This document shows positions 60,795 through 64,000 of a DNA stretch of 64,000 nt, piece after piece; position 1 is the stretch's first letter, and every line of letters begins with the position of its first letter. A program made the position numbers and the translations under genes. The stretch is taken from contig CP085828.1 of assembly GCA_020809705.1 (NCBI GenBank), positions 2,418,001-2,482,000 of the forward strand, given 5' to 3'. The notes under the pieces were generated by a model. That model made no database searches and was not told the DNA's origin. It saw only the letters and a list, made by a program, of their open reading frames with translations. Source of the stretch: Calonectria ilicicola. Lineage: Eukaryota > Ascomycota > Sordariomycetes > Hypocreales > Nectriaceae.

Positions 60795-61781
60795 ATGAAT
60801 GATCTACTCAATATCAACTCGTCAAGAATAACGGTTGTAAGTGCCACGTTTCAATCTAGTAAGTTGTTGGACGAAACTATACAGCGCTTCAAGACGCGCC
60901 GATCTAAAACGAACATTACTCTGGCTATTGCACACCTTCAAGGGTTCTTTCTCTCCTAAATAGGTCCGCTAATACATGTCCAGACTGGTCACCAAAGTCT
61001 CGTTACCAGCGTTAAATGAGTGCAAATACTTGACCAATGACACACAAGACGGATTAAAATTCCATCCAAGCAATATAAACGATAAACTCTACGCATTTAC
61101 GCACCCAGATGGCAAACAGCCTAAAATAAAAACGGCCGAAATCGAGCGAATACAAAACGAAACGGATAGTGTTGGAGAATGTTTGGAGCTTTGCAACCAA
61201 TTTCTTGAGAAAATCAACACGGTCAACTTTCGAGTCGACTCAGCCCAGCCTCGATGACTCCACGAAATATTACGACAGCCGCTGCTATGACTCTATTTAC
61301 ATTTAAAGACTATAGTATCAGGCTTATTGATAACATAATTAGTCTGCGAACTCTTAGGCAGACGACGGGGGAAAGGCTGCAGTCAAAGGCTACATTCCCG
61401 ACTGGTGACGACCCTGAACGCGATATCCAACGACTGCAGAGCGAAGTAGATAGCATTAAACAGCGCTTAGCATATTTTGAGGAAGCTTCGGCTCTTGCAT
61501 CCTCCACCCAAGTACACGTTGTGGAGGATTTTTCAGCAGGCAACAACTCCACGCAGATTGTCACGTTGACAGCGGGAGATTTGATCTGGGCGAAGCGAGT
61601 CAAGGCCGGAAATAATGCGCTTCAATTTGTCGGGTCTGCCTCGGATGACTCTTTGCAGAAAGTTCTTGCCGCCCATAATAGGCAAGGATTTGCTGAGAAC
61701 AGCCAACGGGCTTTCGAGGAAAAGCCGACAGCGAACGGGCTGTACACAAGCAACACTGGTGGCTCATCCATAACGGAATAA
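60795..61781 (+). pseudogene. Broken HeLo-like / PigL-N type (fungal STAND N-terminal) gene with intact C-terminal module
   Basis: Three frames in series cover about 320 codons, near the usual size of the family. Piece A (60795-60959) ends at TAA and resembles the family's first helix region (SATFQSSKLLDETIQRFK). Piece B (60976-61257) carries EIERIQNETDSVGECLELC, typical of its middle. Piece C (61254-61781) is in another frame; its ATG overlaps the TGA of B as ATGA. C contains RLQSEVDSIKQRLAYFEEAS and the end module (VVEDFSAGNNSTQIVTL, LQFVGSASDDSLQ). The family (known to me as Helo_like_N or azaphilone cluster protein L N-terminal domain) occurs at the front of fungal NLR-like proteins or alone. 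No intron with good signals joins B to C, so at least one frameshift is likely; a donor-like GTAAGT pair in A leaves an A-B intron possible. Alternatively C alone is a 175-aa gene. Confidence 0.65.
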
Positions 61782-61788
61782 ATAAAAT

Positions 61789-62145
61789 CTATTCGGATTC
61801 GTCCCGTCGCACAACCCTTATGTTTCTCTCTCCAGTTGTTCCCAGGACTTTGCCAGTGTCATATGCAGTCCCAAAACGAGATGTTCCAGACTCTTGCTCT
61901 TTCGGCACGACTTGGCGTTGGTTAAGCATGCTTGCAAGTTGTTGGACTGAGCCCTCCTCCCAAGATCCGACCACTTGCCACGCATTCCAGCCCGCCTCGA
62001 CTGTGTGCGCTTCGTACACGTGGTCTTTGGTTGATACCAGTAGTTGCACGCCATAATCGCCTACTTTTACGTCCTTGAGCCGATGAGTAGGGCGGGACGA
62101 TGGGTCAGTCCCCTCCGGAAGCTGAGAGTTGTCGTTTTGATCCAT
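61789..62145 (-). CDS. 118-aa protein with the HeLo-like family's C-terminal module only
   Basis: Single-exon gene converging on the broken HeLo-like gene, with 7 bp between the two stop codons. The first 25 residues are polar (PEGTDPSSRPTHRLKDV). Then comes GVQLLVSTKDHVYEAHTVEAG followed by NAWQVVGSWEEGSVQQL. This aligns without gaps to residues 100-135 of the neighbour's last open frame (I count 14 identities in 36 positions). The rest is a polar tail ending RRDESE. No HeLo-like helical domain precedes it, and none is seen upstream to 63215. The first ATG is at 62145; the frame is open further upstream only from non-ATG codons. Function is unknown to me: it could be a tail-only paralogue, a remnant, or a partner or regulator of proteins with the same tail. 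Confidence 0.6.
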   Translation of the reverse strand: MDQNDNSQLPEGTDPSSRPTHRLKDVKVGDYGVQLLVSTKDHVYEAHTVEAGWNAWQVVGSWEEGSVQQLASMLNQRQVVPKEQESGTSRFGTAYDTGKVLGTTGERNIRVVRRDESE

Positions 62146-63215
62146 TGGTGTTTTATTTAGGGCGGTTTTTTCTTTCGTAAGAGGTAGTAATTGGAAGTAT
62201 TGAAAGGAAAAAAAGTGAGGACACGATACGTAGATTGAGGCTCCATCTTGATTCTGCAAAGGTCACATGAGCGGGGTAACGTTGGCCCTGGATCGATCTA
62301 CGCTTCAAGACATGCATTTTAATTGCTATTTCGACAGAAATAATGGGAGAGCGAGCTGCTCCAGCCCCCCCAGAAGCTTATTCTACCCGAAAACAATTTT
62401 GAGGGACCAAGGGGGTTATTAGCAACTTGGTGACTTGGGAATTGGCGGTTAGGCTAGCGGGCCAGGTAGCTATGGGGGCGTAGTGGACAGGCATAAGCGA
62501 CAGGCTAGAAGAACACTTCAACATAAGAGGGAATAGGTCATCTCTCACGGGATGCAAGAAAATGACCTGGGGCAAAAATTCGGCCAGAATCAAATTCTTT
62601 TTAGGGTGGTTTCACTTTTCAATAAAAAAAAGGAAGCCCGATCAAGGCAAGGTTCCTGAGAGAAAGCTGGCGGAGAAAGAGTATGCATGAACGACAACAT
62701 GAATTAGAACATTTCTGGCCCCTGCCCAGTCTGACACATTTCAGAATTTCAGAAACAAGGCAACCAAAAATAGCGAAGCGATAAAGTACATCTGGGCTTA
62801 CATGCAAGAAGGACTCTGCTAATCTGTAACCCTTGGGCGTGCAAGCTTACGCAGCAGTCGTCTAGCAAGATTTGCTGGTCAGCAAACCAATGTCTGACCA
62901 TTTTCCCCGGGGATAACGATCCCCAGCTGTTCCACATGCATAAAGCCCGACCAAACCCCGGACACTAAACCTCCACCACACTAACACAGACGAACTTGCA
63001 GCAGCATTTCTGGTCTTGTGTATGCCAACAATACTTGTTGACAAGTTAGTCGTGTGAAATACCAGGCTAGTTCAAGCCCATTTTGCGTAATCTAGCCAGA
63101 CAACAATGAGACGAAGATGGAAGAGATGGCATAAAAACGAGAAGTCCATCATGCTGATGGAAGTTGTAAATACAATCTCGTTTTCTCAATCCATCGCAAA
63201 CACACCTTTCTCAAA
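62146..63215. other. Divergent promoter region (tail-only gene / SDR)
   Basis: 1.07 kb. The frame of the 118-aa gene stays open to about 62259 on the minus strand without an ATG. Otherwise only short frames. Confidence 0.45.
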
Positions 63216-63962
63216 ATGGGCTTGTCCTTGAGTCATATATTTCCTCCCCGTCCGGTGCTAACCGGAAAAGAACTGCCTGATCTGGCTGGCAAGGTAAGCT
63301 CACCATGGCAACATCAATCTGATCTTAGTCGGCTAAGCAATGGTACACCTTGCCAGGTTTACTTCATTACTGGGCCCACGTCTGGCCTTGGCTTAGAGCT
63401 TGCTACCATTCTCTATTCTAAAAATGCTACGGTGTTTCTCGCCGCTCGATCTCGACCAAAGCTAGACGCTACTTTGACACAAATCAAGTCCATGCATCCC
63501 TCATCGAATGGGAATCTTCATCCACTTGTTCTAGATCTCTGTTCATATGATTCCATTAAATCATCGACCACTGAATTTCTCGCCAAGGCAACTCGCTTAG
63601 ATGTCCTCTTCCACAATGCCGGTGTCTTGGCGCCTCCCAAGGGGAGTGAGAACCGTCACGGGGTGGAATTACAAATGGGCGTTCACTGTCTTGGGCCATA
63701 TCTACTCACAAAGTTATTTGAACCGATTCTGAAACAGACACAGCAGTTTCCCGGCGCTAAAGCTGGAGAAACAAGGGTGGTGTGGGTGGGCAGCTCAGGT
63801 GCAGTATTGACTCCAAAGGGGGGCTTGGACATGGATCAACTCAGAAACGGAAAGTTTCTTGATCTCTCGCCCATTGACAGATACTCTGCAAGCAAAGCAG
63901 GAGAGTTTTTTCTACACGGGAAGTACAATAGGGTGTTTAGAGACTCTGGCATCCTTAGCGTT
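63216..63962 (+). CDS. Short-chain dehydrogenase/reductase (3' part beyond the window)
   Basis: NAD(P)-dependent oxidoreductase of the classical SDR fold. Exon 1 is 63216-63293 (26 codons), exon 2 is 63357-63962 and ends at GTAAGT, so a further exon lies outside the window. Visible: the cofactor-binding TGPTSGLG after a beta strand (VYFIT), AARSRPKLD, the NAG motif in LFHNAGVLAPP, a catalytic Ser in VVWVGSSGAV and the catalytic YSASK (Tyr-x-x-x-Lys). The N-terminal MGLSLSHIFPPRP extension resembles the retinol dehydrogenase/WW-domain oxidoreductase-like group common in fungi. The 63-nt intron is a multiple of three and contains no stop codon, so an unspliced message would still be read through, adding 21 residues just before the Rossmann strand. 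Confidence 0.85.
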
Positions 63963-64000
63963 GTAAGTTGAATTGTTCATCTCAAAGGCATGGAAGGGTC

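Noticed and set aside
60834..60963. Intron from GTAAGT near 60834 or 60857 to AG at 60963 joining pieces A and B of the HeLo-like gene
   Set aside because: Signals are fair, but it would remove residues that resemble the family's helix, and it does not repair the B-C frame change; kept only as an alternative.
56708..63962. Secondary metabolite cluster (CDO, epoxide hydrolase, SDR)
   Set aside because: No polyketide synthase, NRPS, terpene cyclase or cluster regulator is present, spacing is wide, and CDO is a primary-metabolism enzyme.

Overview
The window is nuclear DNA of a filamentous ascomycete, most likely a Sordariomycete and probably of the order Hypocreales. The evidence is short GT...AG introns (roughly 50-110 nt) with CTAAC/CTGAC branch points just before the acceptor, genes on both strands with no operons, pyrimidine-rich promoters, and protein families found in moulds (Xbp1-like APSES factor, Exo84 with PH domain, DUF3112 seven-helix protein, DHA-type MFS transporters). 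I assembled exons by hand; every complete model closes in frame. I found no tRNA, rRNA, transposase or CRISPR array.

Layout. 0-11 kb: the 5' end of DNA topoisomerase II (minus), a 4.5 kb gene-free stretch, an APSES transcription factor (plus), the Hsp90 co-chaperone CNS1 (minus) and an MFS transporter (minus). 11-15.7 kb: gene-free, with a purine-rich minisatellite. 15.7-31 kb: Fhit-type HIT hydrolase, a second MFS transporter, CEF1/CDC5, a DHA2/VBA-type transporter, an atypical hexokinase-family kinase with an 18-nt exon, a GILT-like protein, and the scavenger decapping enzyme DcpS, whose 3' coding end overlaps that of the GILT gene. 32-34 kb: a secreted-ectodomain/transmembrane/SH3 protein. 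34-39.8 kb: gene-free, with several short tandem repeats. 39.8-43.7 kb: an Old Yellow Enzyme with a 15-nt exon, and a DUF3112 protein. 45-54 kb: a housekeeping block of PP2A catalytic subunit, EXO84, TOM20 and TYW1. 56.7-64 kb: cysteine dioxygenase, then a more accessory-looking run: epoxide hydrolase, a broken HeLo-like (STAND N-terminal type) gene, a 118-aa convergent gene that carries only the same C-terminal module, and a short-chain dehydrogenase cut by the window end.

Most genes belong to unrelated core processes (topology, splicing, exocytosis, mitochondrial import, tRNA wyosine synthesis, mRNA cap turnover, phosphatase signalling), so no single pathway ties the window together. The most unusual local structure is at 60.8-62.15 kb: two convergent genes whose stop codons lie 7 bp apart and whose products end in recognisably the same ~36-residue module, one attached to a disrupted HeLo-like domain and the other alone.
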